From NCBI GenBank assembly GCA_009379995.1, contig WHSR01000057.1:1-36840 (forward strand): a DNA stretch of 36,840 nt. Direction: 5' to 3'. The notes below the pieces were generated by a model. It did not search any database and had not been told where the DNA came from. It was given only the letters and a program-made list of their open reading frames with translations. This document shows, piece by piece, positions 1 through 7,749 of this stretch (its first letter is position 1; every line of letters starts with the position of its first letter). This DNA is from Streptosporangiales bacterium (GTDB lineage: Bacteria > Actinomycetota > Actinomycetes > Streptosporangiales > WHSR01). A program made the position numbers and the translations under genes.

Positions 1-121
1 CCAGCTCAGCCCAGCGAGCCACTGACCAAAGCGAACCCCAACCCCTAGATACACGCCGTCACAACAGCCAACGGCACGTTCCCGCACGTCAACCCGCGAA
101 CTCGCGGACTATCCCACTACA
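1..121. other. left-edge stretch with no recognised gene
   Basis: I see no convincing coding frame here. It directly follows the abrupt end of the methylase fragment and does not continue that protein in any reverse-strand frame I could read. A short inverted repeat, CCGCGA-AC-TCGCGG, lies near position 100. It may be the far side of a recombination or insertion junction. Confidence 0.4.
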
Positions 122-2083
122 TCAGCTGCGGAACCCCGGAAGGAGGGCGGTGAACTTGGCTTCGATCCGGTCGATTGCCGCGACAAGGAAGTGCCCCGAC
201 CCCATCGCCAGGTCGGCGACCCGAAAGTCAAAGAACGCCTCGGACGCGGACGCGTCGTCCCCGGCGTCCAGCAGCTCCTTAACGCGGGCCAGATGCGCGT
301 CGAGCGCGGGTTCGAGGGCAGCGTCGAGCAAGTGCGCCACGGCGAACTGTTTTGTGAAGTATGAGCCGGTGCTCTTACGCGCCCCGCTCCTGTCGTGGAT
401 GTATACTCGCCCGGCCGGCACGATGACCTCTGAGCCGGGCGCGGCGGGGACGTACGTACCGCCCTTGTCACGTGTCAGGTCGGCCGGGGCGATGGACAGG
501 CTAGATTCGAGGAGTCCCTCGTAGATGGTCCCGAACTCGCGGACCGTCAGGCTGCGGAAGTCCACAGGCCCTTGCGTGCCGTCCTCATCGACGTCCACGA
601 GCAGGGCGCGTAGAGCCGGGCCGAACTCCGCGTCAGTCAGCCGCATGTCCGCGAGTGCCACCCCGGACGGACGGGTGTCCGGGTCGCTGGAGAACAGGCC
701 ACCGTCGTAGGCCGGTACGTCCCACCCGCGATTACCCTCATCGACGGCGCTCCACACCACTTGCATGTCATCCCACAGGCTGGTGGCGTATGCGTCGAAC
801 TCTTGGTTGGGCTCGTCGGCGAACTCCCGGGCGAGTGTCTTGATCGCATGCCGGTCGTAGCGGGGATTTCGTCCGTACGGCAGCAGGCCCCGATCCTCCG
901 CGTACGCAAGGAACAGCAGCCGGAACAGAATCAGCAGGGTCCGGCGATAGGCATCGGTGAGTTCCTCCTCGCTGGAGGGATGCATCCTGGCCGCGACCGC
1001 AAGCGCCAAGCTCGGCACGACATCGTCGTAGATGCGCTCACGCAGTCGCCGGCCCAGGTCGGCCGCGAAGTTCTGCGACGAAGCGAGAATCTGGTCGACA
1101 GCGCCACCGGGGGCAAGCGCGTCCGGGGCGAACAGCAACGTGAGGTAGGCGGCCTCATCGTCGGACAACAGGGTCAGGTCCAGCTCTGTGTACGTCTCCG
1201 CCTGACCCTTGCGGCCCACACCCACATCCGGCCTCGCGGGATACAGGCGCAGCTGCGTGTCGCGGAGCACGACGAGCCAGGGCAGGCCCTCTCGGCCGGC
1301 GAGCGCGAGCCCGTGCGCCACCGGGCTTATCGCGCCGAACCGGGCGCTTGGCCGATCGAACACCTCCGTCGCATCGAGCAGGACCGCGATCGCTCGGTTG
1401 TTGCCCTGGTGCGCGAGCAGCAGTGCCCCGGACCCGCGCGAACTGGTGTCGTAACCCAACGCCTGGATCAGCGGCATCCCACGAAACCCGAGCAGCGGCC
1501 GGGCGGCGTCCCGCGCGCTCTCCCAATCGGGACGCTCGGGAACACCGGTACGCAGCTCATGGGAAGCGAACAGACCGGAATTGACCAGCCCGGGAGTGAG
1601 CTGATCCCTCAGCCCGGCCAGCAGTCGATCGATGGTCCGTGCCGCCGCGTGCCTGTCCGGCTCACCCAGGCCCGCACGAGCGATCCGGGCGACCTGCCCT
1701 ACCGAGAGCCCGATCGTCGGGGACGGGTCACCGGACGTACCGACCACGGCCGCACACGGCCGACCGTCACGATCGCGGTAAATGACGACGAGCAGAACGG
1801 GGCTGGGCCTGTTCGCCTGCCGCTTCTTCCACAGGCCACGCACATCCTCGGATCGCGGCCGCTCGCCGTCAACGGCGATGTGCGCCAGCGCGACCTCAAA
1901 GGCGTTATCTCCGTGACCGAACAAGACCCGGTCACACTCAAACGCAGAAGGAGCCCCCGCAGGCTTGATCCACGGAAGCATTGATCCGTCGTAGGCCTCC
2001 AAGAAGTCCTCGACACAGTCCTGCAACGGCAAAGCGGTCGCGGTGGCCGGTCGCCGGCCACGCTCTCGTGAGACCCTGTCCAT
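122..2083 (-). pseudogene. N-terminal fragment of an Eco57I/type IIG-like DNA methylase-restriction protein
   Basis: This 653-residue frame ends just after the first methylase motifs. Near residues 572-577 it has TGSYFT, the usual lead-in of N6-adenine methylases, and near 626 AMGSGHFL, the SAM-binding motif I. It then stops at about residue 653. The catalytic NPPY/NPPF motif IV and the target-recognition region, which in this family follow over several hundred residues, are missing, so the protein should not methylate. The long N-terminal part resembles the upstream region of large PglX/Eco57I-type enzymes, but I cannot assign a nuclease motif. I chose the ATG at 2083 because AAGAAGG lies 5 nt upstream. 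The frame stays open to 2476, but that extension is arginine-rich and looks non-coding. It lies downstream of the AAA ATPase on the same strand, which suggests a former two-gene defence or R-M unit. A separately encoded C-terminal half outside the window cannot be excluded. Confidence 0.7.
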
Positions 2084-2304
2084 CCGCGCCTTCTTAACTC
2101 CCACACACTGGACATTCACGAGTATCGCGCCCCAGCGCATTTCCGTGAACCCGTCCTTGACGACCTCTGACGTATTGCTGCGGACGGATTGACGGCGCCG
2201 CATGTCGCGAGAGGACCCGTCGGCGCGACCCAAACGTCCCACCAACATTAGATTGGCGACTTTGACCCCAGGCGCACCACCCAGATCACCGCCCGCGTGT
2301 AGGC

Positions 2305-2335
2305 AGCCAGGTAGGACTCCCCCAGGCACCTGGCT
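2305..2335 (-). terminator. hairpin after the AAA ATPase gene
   Basis: Inverted repeat AGCCAGGT ... ACCTGGCT with 8-bp perfect arms (2305-2312 and 2328-2335), 38 nt beyond the ATPase stop and ahead of the methylase start. There is no T-run, so it could be a weak terminator or an RNA-stability hairpin between the two genes. Confidence 0.35.
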
Positions 2336-2372
2336 ACTTGCGCCGGACTCTCCCACAGCGCTGGGCGCACTG

Positions 2373-4940
2373 CTACGACTTCGGAGGCGCCTGCTCAGCG
2401 AACTTGACCAACATTTCAAGGTCGGCGGCAAGTTGGGTGCGTCCAGGCAACGGCACCGCGCCACCAACAGGTTCATCGTGAACGAATGTCGATGTACGGC
2501 TCATACCTGTGTTGATCTGCTCGATGAGTTCGGGAGTGACCTTAACGTCCTTCAGCGACTGGGTCTTCACGGAGCGCTGGAAGCGTTGCACAACGCCTTG
2601 GAACAGTCTTTCCTCCACGGCCCGCTCCCAAGTGGTTCGTAGATCCGAGTAGAAAGCCGTTACCCGGTGCCATGCCTCGTCTTGGTTTGCCGGCCGCGGC
2701 TCGGCGTCCCACTGAGCCACCCGTTCCTTGAGCTTGCCGATTCGGGCCTTGAGCTTCATGGCCTTGAACGGCGGATCTTCGTCGATGCGCCCGACGATGT
2801 CTCCCTCTCGCCACATCCCGTGTACCGCCAGCGATACTCTGTGAGCTTTGGCTTGGGCTTCGAGGTCAAACAAGAACGGCAGGTCATGGGTGAACACGAT
2901 CACTTGTCGGTGCTCCGCCTCGGCGACCAGCCGGTCGGCGATGTAGCCGCGCCGCTCGTCGTCCAATGACGAGACCGGGTCATCAAGAATAATGCTGCCG
3001 TTGTCCTTCGCTATGGCAAGCTCCGCAAAAAAGAAGGCCAGAGCGAGCGAGCGCTGTTCACCTTCCGAAGCGATCTCGGACACGGGAGCCGGATCGTGGG
3101 TCAGCAGCCGCACTGCAACACTGGTCTCGGCCCTGGCGGTCCGGGTGATGAGCCGGACGGGCAGCGTACAGGACAGCTTGGCGAGTTCCTCGGCGAGGGC
3201 GGCGTCGAGCGCTTTGCCGACCTGGTTCTCTGCCAGTTCGCGCTGCGCCGTGGTGATGCGGTTCGTTGCAAGGGCGGTGTGAGTACGGTCCAGCGCCGCG
3301 ATCAAGCAAAGTCGCTCACGCCAGGTGTTGAAGACGGACAGATCGGCGCCAAGGCTGTCACGAGCCTCGAACTCTGCGAGCTCCGCCCTCAGGCGAGCGA
3401 GTTCTTCTGGATTCTCGCTCACGCTGAGGGCTTCGGCGTGGCTGGATCTACCGGAGGCCCATGCCATGAGCGCCGTAACGGCAGGCGTGACGTCGATGTG
3501 CGCTGCGGTCGCCTCATCCGGGCTCGCTGTCATCGCGGTCATGTGGCGCATAATGTCGTCGATCGCCTCGTCCACTTGCGCCGCAAGCGCGGGTTCGCGT
3601 TCCCGCAGCGCTAGCAGCAGCGGGGTCCGTACGGCATCCGCGCGGCGAGGTGCGCTGGCCTCGAGCGCTTCGGCCAGCGTCTCATCGGCCGCGTTCGCGG
3701 CGGCCTGAACGGCACCGGAGACATGTGCATCGAAGTGCGCCATGCGTGTTGCGGCATCGTCGGTCACCGCCTGAAGACACAGCGGACAGGGCTGACCAGC
3801 CCCGGGTGGGAACTGCCCGCCCTGACCCTCGATGAAGGTCCGAGCCGCCCCCCAGAGCAGCCGCCAGGGATCGGTGCCGACCCCAAGTATGGGTCCGTGA
3901 AGTCCTTGCGCGGCCAGCCGCACTGCTTCTCGCGCAGCCGTGACTTCACTAGCAGCAGTGCGCAGTCGCGCGGCGGCTTCTTCGTCCACACGAGCCCGCA
4001 AGTCCGTCAGCATGTCAGCGAGCGCTTCGGCCTCGGCTACCTCGCGTCGTACAGCTGCCGCGTCATCGCGTGCAGTGGAAGTCGTTGCCGTCGCGACGTG
4101 AGCACGCAGTTCAGTGAGCCGCTCCATCTCGGCATCTGTCAGCGTGGCCAACTCAGCAAGATCGGGATCGGCGCTGTTGCCGGTCAGCTGTGCAAGGGCC
4201 CGACCGACCTGCGTCGTGGACGGATACCGCTCAAGAAAAGGTCGTGCGTTCTCTAGCGTGTTCCGCTCCTCTGCGAGGGCGTGTCGCATCCGATCCTGTA
4301 ACACCGCAAGCCGCGTGAGGAGCCGCAGCTCTGTCGGGATGTACCGTACGGCGTTCTCAGCGTCAACGTAGAGTTCGGCGCAGACCGAATCGAAGACACT
4401 GATGCCGGGGAGCCGTACCGCGGGGGAAGCGTTGAGCGTCGTGCGCTGCTCCGTGATCTCCCCATCCAGGTCGACCTTGATTCTCGCGGTCGGCGGTACG
4501 CCGCCGCTTGACGCGTCATAGATGCTGCTGCGGACGCGACAGTCCCGATCCACAGTGCGGCACAGCTTCTTGACGGCGCGCACGTAGCTGCTCTTGCCGG
4601 TGCCGTTCTGCCCGTATATGACCGTCATGCCGGTCGGCGCAAAGCTCAGCTCCTCGCGCTCATGGACCAGCCCAACTTCCTGCAGGCCGCCGAGGGTAAG
4701 CAGGCGAGCTACGCCCTCGCCCGCCCCCGCAGCAAGGTCCTCCCTCTTGATCGGCTCTGGAGCCGGGGCTGGACGATCAACCAGGATCCCGTGCTGGGCC
4801 TTAACCATCGCCAGGGCTTCGTCGAACTCCGCCGCGTCGAGATCCACCTGCGAGGCGCCGCGCCAGATCGCGCTGCCACTTCGGTTGAGCAGCGAGCCAT
4901 GTGAAAACGTCGTCAACAAGCACAATTGCCTCGCTTTCAT
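2373..4940 (-). CDS. SMC/RloC-like AAA family ATPase, putative defence protein
   Basis: A large P-loop ATPase of about 855 residues with the ABC/SMC layout. Walker A GQNGTGKSS is at about 110-118, followed by a long central helical region rich in Ala, Glu and Arg. A CPLC motif sits near 385-388, in the position of a zinc hook as in Rad50 or RloC. The signature SEGEQRSLAL is at about 625, Walker B SIILDDPVSSLDD at about 649, and an H-loop THD near 685. It belongs to the general AAA_13-like family common in phage-defence and R-M islands; its effector is unknown. The last 40 residues contain a TSTFVHDEP segment of unknown role. I did not recognise a PrrC/RloC anticodon-nuclease motif. The ATG at 4940 is provisional: no strong ribosome site precedes it, and TTG, GTG or ATG codons further in (e.g. 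4808) are possible. It is followed on the same strand by the truncated methylase. Confidence 0.75.
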   Translation of the reverse strand: MKARQLCLLTTFSHGSLLNRSGSAIWRGASQVDLDAAEFDEALAMVKAQHGILVDRPAPAPEPIKREDLAAGAGEGVARLLTLGGLQEVGLVHEREELSFAPTGMTVIYGQNGTGKSSYVRAVKKLCRTVDRDCRVRSSIYDASSGGVPPTARIKVDLDGEITEQRTTLNASPAVRLPGISVFDSVCAELYVDAENAVRYIPTELRLLTRLAVLQDRMRHALAEERNTLENARPFLERYPSTTQVGRALAQLTGNSADPDLAELATLTDAEMERLTELRAHVATATTSTARDDAAAVRREVAEAEALADMLTDLRARVDEEAAARLRTAASEVTAAREAVRLAAQGLHGPILGVGTDPWRLLWGAARTFIEGQGGQFPPGAGQPCPLCLQAVTDDAATRMAHFDAHVSGAVQAAANAADETLAEALEASAPRRADAVRTPLLLALREREPALAAQVDEAIDDIMRHMTAMTASPDEATAAHIDVTPAVTALMAWASGRSSHAEALSVSENPEELARLRAELAEFEARDSLGADLSVFNTWRERLCLIAALDRTHTALATNRITTAQRELAENQVGKALDAALAEELAKLSCTLPVRLITRTARAETSVAVRLLTHDPAPVSEIASEGEQRSLALAFFFAELAIAKDNGSIILDDPVSSLDDERRGYIADRLVAEAEHRQVIVFTHDLPFLFDLEAQAKAHRVSLAVHGMWREGDIVGRIDEDPPFKAMKLKARIGKLKERVAQWDAEPRPANQDEAWHRVTAFYSDLRTTWERAVEERLFQGVVQRFQRSVKTQSLKDVKVTPELIEQINTGMSRTSTFVHDEPVGGAVPLPGRTQLAADLEMLVKFAEQAPPKS

Positions 4941-5361
4941 CAGAAGACAATCACCAGTCCGCCGGCCACACCGTGTACGCCCCGTGTACGGCCCTGATGG
5001 ACGGGCGGGGATACCTGTCTCGACCTGATATCGGGCAGAAGACGTACAACCGAACAATGTGGCACACAAAGTGGCCGAATTGTAACGTCCCGTCGACAAG
5101 CGAGGCGCGGGTGAGCGGAACCTTGCGAGTGCGATTACCAGAGGTTATGCCCGGGCCGCAGACTAACCGCCACTGGCCAGGCTGTCCGACCTTGCCACTC
5201 CTTGTCCGGCCTCGGCGGTCACCAACCCACCTGTCCGAGGCCACCTGTCCGGCCAGTAGGCCGCAGCCTTGGCCGGACCTGGGCTGAGGCTCGCGCGGCT
5301 ACCTACCCAACCCATGCCCAACCCACGGCAAGAGACATGACCCACCACCCGCGAGGACAGC
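4941..5361. other. 421-bp non-coding stretch with repeated TGTCCG motifs
   Basis: I see no convincing gene. The segment separates the reverse-strand ATPase from the forward HTH gene, so it should hold both promoters. TGTCCG occurs at 5183, 5203, 5232 and 5246. The last two are within a repeated CCACCTGTCCG. The inverse CCGGAC follows near 5273. These could be sites for an element-encoded regulator or replication protein, but nothing in the window shows which. Confidence 0.4.
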
Positions 5362-5592
5362 ATGACCCGATTCACCGTCGATGACCTGCAACCCACTGTG
5401 GATCTGATGGCCGCCGTCCGTGGCCTCGGTATCGGCCGCACCAACGCGTACAAGCTCGCCCGCATCCGCAAGTTCTCTTGCCGCGTCATCCGCATCGGCG
5501 ACTTGTACCGCATCCCAACCCCGAGCTGTTCCAGCTTCTCGGCGTGCCGACCGATGACCGCGACGCGGGCGCTCAAGACCGCGTTGGTTTAG
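5362..5592 (+). pseudogene. excisionase-like helix-turn-helix gene with a frameshift
   Basis: The first 53 residues match the small HTH/excisionase proteins found just before integrases of actinobacterial integrative elements: a helix-turn-helix around VDLMAAVRGLGIGRTNAY, then CRVIRIGDLYRIPT. After residue 53 the frame loses the family pattern. The +1 frame restores it (ELFQLLGVPTDD), which implies loss of one base near 5520-5523. The current frame then runs to a TAG that overlaps the convergent hicA stop. The start at 5362 has GAGGA upstream. The integrase gene expected just downstream is absent. A diverged second copy of the 3' end lies at about 6045-6105, beyond hicAB. Confidence 0.65.
5533..5592 (+). 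repeat. direct repeat copy A: 3' end of the HTH gene
   Basis: Imperfect direct repeat with 6050-6110. Shared blocks include GCTTCTCGG, GTGCCGA, CGATGACCGCG and AGACCGCGT. The two copies bracket hicAB. Copy A is the 3' end of the frameshifted HTH gene. Confidence 0.6.
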
Positions 5593-5813
5593 TCCAGCAG
5601 CTCCAGGAACTCGGCAGGAGCCACGCCGGCCTGACGGAGGATCGAGCCGAGAGTCCCGCGCTTGACCACGCCATGAAGCGGGACCACGGCCACCCTCCCG
5701 CCCGGATGACGGTAGACGGCGTGACTGCCCTTCGTGCGCACGTACGCAAAGCCCAGCGACTCCAGGACGCGCGTGACCTTCCGGACGGGCAGATCGGCCA
5801 GCGGCGGGCTCAC
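5589..5813 (-). CDS. hicA: HicA-type mRNA interferase toxin
   Basis: A 74-residue protein with the HicA dsRNA-binding-like fold signature. The sequence has RVLESLGFAYVRTKGSHAVYRH, where the GSH histidine is the catalytic residue in known HicA toxins, then VPLHGVVKRGTLGSILRQAG and a C-terminal FLELL. The length is normal for HicA. It starts with GTG at 5813, and this GTGA overlaps the hicB stop, so the two genes are translationally coupled with the antitoxin first. Known HicA toxins cleave mRNA and are neutralised by HicB. It converges on the frameshifted HTH gene, and the stop codons overlap. All usual residues appear intact, so it is probably functional. Confidence 0.88.
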   Translation of the reverse strand: MSPPLADLPVRKVTRVLESLGFAYVRTKGSHAVYRHPGGRVAVVPLHGVVKRGTLGSILRQAGVAPAEFLELLD

Positions 5814-6031
5814 GCGGCCCCGGGCACCTGGAACGCCTTCACCAGGGGTGTGTCGGTGAGCTGCGGGTCGTCGGTCTCTTCCAGGTACAGCTCAACCGCC
5901 TCGGCGAGGTTGCTCACCGCCTCATCGACGGTGCGGCCCTGGCTGGCGACATCGACCTCCAAGCACTGAGCGACGTACCAGTCCTCCTCCCGGTGGACGG
6001 CCGCCGTGAAGGTCCGAGGTGCCATGTACAT
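5810..6031 (-). CDS. hicB: HicB-type antitoxin
   Basis: A 73-residue HicB-family protein with the partially degraded RNase H-like fold: FTAAVHREEDWYVAQCLEVDVASQG, then TVDEAVSNLAEAVELYLEE. It lacks the C-terminal DNA-binding domain that longer HicB proteins carry, so autoregulation would need another element. The frame is open further upstream to 6151, but homology begins at the ATG at 6031. That codon lies 6 nt after TACGCT, which fits leaderless transcription; ATG 6025 is an alternative. It sits first in the hicBA operon, with a 4-nt overlap to hicA. Confidence 0.85.
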   Translation of the reverse strand: MYMAPRTFTAAVHREEDWYVAQCLEVDVASQGRTVDEAVSNLAEAVELYLEETDDPQLTDTPLVKAFQVPGAA

Positions 6032-6037
6032 GGCCCC

Positions 6038-6043
6038 AGCGTA
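6038..6043 (-). promoter_or_regulatory. -10 box of a leaderless hicBA promoter
   Basis: TACGCT on the reverse strand ends 6 nt before the ATG at 6031, so transcription should begin at or within a few bases of the start codon. The box lies close to repeat copy B. No clear -35 element is visible. Confidence 0.4.
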
Positions 6044-6049
6044 GCCGAG

Positions 6050-6110
6050 CCGCTCCGGCTTCTCGGGGTGCCGAACGATGACCGCGGGGTGCCGCGAAAG
6101 ACCGCGTAGT
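6050..6110 (+). repeat. direct repeat copy B: truncated second 3' end of an HTH gene
   Basis: In one forward frame this segment reads EPLRLLGVPNDDRGVPRKTA and a TAG stop, which matches the family C-terminus better than copy A at 5533-5592. The upstream part of this second HTH copy is missing, replaced by hicAB. The repeat is therefore a scar of recombination or insertion. Confidence 0.6.
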
Positions 6111-6169
6111 GACAAACGAGACCGCGTTGCGGGGTTCAATCCTGGTGACAAATCGCTGACAAATGACCA

Positions 6170-6203
6170 AGGGCCCGATCGCCGTGTCCAGCAATCGGGC
6201 CCT
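6170..6203. terminator. bidirectional hairpin downstream of tRNA-Pro
   Basis: Perfect 10-bp inverted repeat AGGGCCCGAT ... ATCGGGCCCT (6170-6179 and 6194-6203). It starts 13 nt past the encoded CCA end of the reverse-strand tRNA-Pro, where a tRNA terminator is expected. There is no clear T-run, as is common in actinobacteria. Confidence 0.6.
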
Positions 6204-6216
6204 CACCTGCTACGTC

Positions 6217-6293
6217 TGGTCGGGGTGGCCGGATTTGAACCGGCGGCCTCTTCGTCCCGAACGAAGCGCGCTGCCAAGCTGCGCCACACCCCG
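6217..6293 (-). tRNA. tRNA-Pro (anticodon CGG)
   Basis: Read on the reverse strand it folds as a complete cloverleaf. The acceptor stem is CGGGGTG/CACCCCG. The D-stem is GCGC/GCGC. The anticodon stem CTTCG/CGAAG holds the loop TTCGGGA, giving anticodon CGG. The T-stem is GCCGG/CCGGC with loop TTCAAAT. A discriminator A and an encoded CCA follow at 6220-6217. The 3' end points toward the accessory region at 1-6200, the usual polarity for integration of an actinobacterial element at a tRNA 3' end. Confidence 0.95.
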
Positions 6294-6306
6294 CCGTGCT
6301 CGAGGA

Positions 6307-6312
6307 AGTCTA
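6307..6312 (-). promoter_or_regulatory. -10 box for tRNA-Pro
   Basis: TAGACT on the reverse strand lies 13 nt before the tRNA 5' end, so the precursor leader would be only a few nucleotides. It overlaps the stop region of the metallophosphoesterase gene. Confidence 0.4.
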
Positions 6313-7209
6313 CCGAACCCGCGGTAGGAGTGTGAGCAAGGTTGCCTCGGGCGGGCAGGCGAATCGGATGGGTGCGTACGGCGACGTACCCAGACCCGCG
6401 GACACGTGCAGCCAGGCACCGTTGTGCCGGTGCAATCCCCTGGCCCGAGCGCGGTCGATCCCGCAGTTGGTGATGACGGCGCCGTACCCGGGCACGCACA
6501 CCTGGCCGCCGTGCGTGTGCCCGGCAAGCAGCAGCTCGTAGCCGTCGGCGGCGAAGGCGTCGAGGTTGGCCGGCTCCGGTGAGTGCATCATCCCGATGTG
6601 CACGTCGGCGCCGGAGTCGACCGGCCCGGCCACCGTGTCGTATCTGTCGAGTCCGATGTGTGAGTCGTCGACGCCCGTGACCTCGACGTCGATGTCACCC
6701 ACCCGCAGACGATGGCGGCGGTGTGTGGCGTCGAGCCAGCCGGCAGCGGTCATCCTGCTGCGCAAGTCCCCCCAGGGCAGCCGCAGCATCCCCCGCGGCG
6801 GCTCCCCCAGCCTGCCGGACTGCCAGAGATAGCGGAAGGGGTTCTTGAGCTGCGGCGCGTAGTAGTCGTTCGACCCGAAGACGAATACTCCGGGTCGGTC
6901 CAGCAGCGGTCCGAGCGCGGACAGGAACGCCGGCACCGCATCCTCGTGCGCGATCGAGTCGCCCGTGTTGACGACAAGATCGGGGGAGGTCGCGTCCAGC
7001 GCGCGGAGCCACGCCATCTTGCGCCGCTGGGATGGCGTCAGGTGAGCATCGGAGATGTGCAGAATCCGCACCGGCCGCCGCCCCTGGGGAAGCACGGGCA
7101 CCTCGTAGCGGCGCAGCCGGAACCACCGCAGCTCAACCCCGGCCGCGTAACCGAGCGTCGCCGTCGCGGCGGCTGCCATCCCCAACGGTACTGCGTAGCG
7201 CAGGTCCAC
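6310..7209 (-). CDS. membrane-anchored metallophosphoesterase (YkuE/calcineurin-like)
   Basis: A 299-residue calcineurin-like phosphoesterase. Metal-ligand motifs are in order: ISDAHLT (D, H), VNTGDSI (GD), GSNDYY (GxND in place of GNH[ED]), a histidine in MMHSPEP, and GHTHGGQ (GHxH). One hydrophobic segment at about residues 7-25 suggests a signal anchor with the enzyme outside the membrane. The family hydrolyses phosphoester bonds; in Bacillus the related YkuE is an exported manganese enzyme. The substrate here is unknown. The start is GTG 7209; ATG 7179 is possible but would cut the membrane segment. It is divergent from the YqeY-like gene and ends just upstream of tRNA-Pro. Confidence 0.85.
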   Translation of the reverse strand: MDLRYAVPLGMAAAATATLGYAAGVELRWFRLRRYEVPVLPQGRRPVRILHISDAHLTPSQRRKMAWLRALDATSPDLVVNTGDSIAHEDAVPAFLSALGPLLDRPGVFVFGSNDYYAPQLKNPFRYLWQSGRLGEPPRGMLRLPWGDLRSRMTAAGWLDATHRRHRLRVGDIDVEVTGVDDSHIGLDRYDTVAGPVDSGADVHIGMMHSPEPANLDAFAADGYELLLAGHTHGGQVCVPGYGAVITNCGIDRARARGLHRHNGAWLHVSAGLGTSPYAPIRFACPPEATLLTLLPRVR

Positions 7210-7268
7210 CGGTTTATGGTGCCAGACCGCCTGTACGCGTTGGTCCCGCGGGCCGCGAGGCGACCGGC

Positions 7269-7274
7269 GATAAT
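7269..7274 (+). promoter_or_regulatory. -10 box of a leaderless YqeY-like gene promoter
   Basis: GATAAT ends 6 nt before the GTG at 7281. The intervening TGGGGG could also act as a weak ribosome site, but the spacing fits leaderless transcription. Confidence 0.45.
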
Positions 7275-7280
7275 TGGGGG

Positions 7281-7736
7281 GTGGGAGATCTCAAGGACAG
7301 GCTGCAACGTGACCTCAGTGCCGCGATCAAGTCCCGCGACGGGCTCCGCACCCGTACGCTTCGCCTCGCCCTCGCCGCCATCAGGAACGAGGAGGTCGCC
7401 GGCAAGCAGGCCCGGGACCTGTCCGACGACGACGTGATCAAGGTCCTCGGCCGGGAGGCCAAGAAGCGACGCGAAGCGGCCGAGGCGTTCGAGTCGGGGG
7501 GTCGGCCGGAACAGGCCGAGCAGGAGCGAGCCGAGGGAACGGTGCTCGGCGAGTACCTTCCCGCCCAGCTCGGCGACGACGAGCTGCGGGAGCTGGTGAC
7601 CGCGGCCATCGCCGAGACGGGCGTGGGCGACCCGAAGGGCATGGGCCAGGTGATGCGGGTGCTCACGCCCCGTACCGCCGGTCGGGCCGACGGTGGCCGC
7701 GTCGCGGCCGAGGTACGGCGCCAGCTCGGCGGCTGA
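7281..7736 (+). CDS. GatB/YqeY domain protein
   Basis: A 151-residue stand-alone YqeY protein. The N-terminal helical part has LKDRLQRDLSAAIKSRD and TLRLALAAIRNEEV. The C-terminal part ends with GDPKGMGQVMRVLTPRTAGRADGGRVA, the conserved signature of the GatB C-terminal-like domain. The length is typical of the family. In GatCAB amidotransferases this domain touches tRNA; the role of the free protein is not established. The GTG at 7281 is the start that begins at the homologous GDLKDRL. Its 3' end converges with the amidase gene, 13 nt apart. Confidence 0.88.
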   Translation: MGDLKDRLQRDLSAAIKSRDGLRTRTLRLALAAIRNEEVAGKQARDLSDDDVIKVLGREAKKRREAAEAFESGGRPEQAEQERAEGTVLGEYLPAQLGDDELRELVTAAIAETGVGDPKGMGQVMRVLTPRTAGRADGGRVAAEVRRQLGG

Positions 7737-7749
7737 GCTCGCCGACAGA

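Noticed and set aside
761..1984. 407-codon forward open frame opposite the methylase
   Set aside because: Antisense shadow: composition is Arg/Gln/Gly-rich without recognisable domains, and the reverse strand encodes clear methylase motifs.
2084..2476. Upstream extension of the methylase frame to 2476
   Set aside because: The added residues are Arg/Ser-rich with no family similarity and overlap the end of the ATPase gene; ATG 2083 has a good ribosome site.
5183..5251. CRISPR array
   Set aside because: The TGTCCG repeats are only 6-11 bp with irregular spacing, and no cas genes are near.
6078..6335. Forward frame across tRNA-Pro resembling a commonly annotated small protein
   Set aside because: It is the translated antisense of the tRNA (VAGFEPA pattern), a known annotation artefact.
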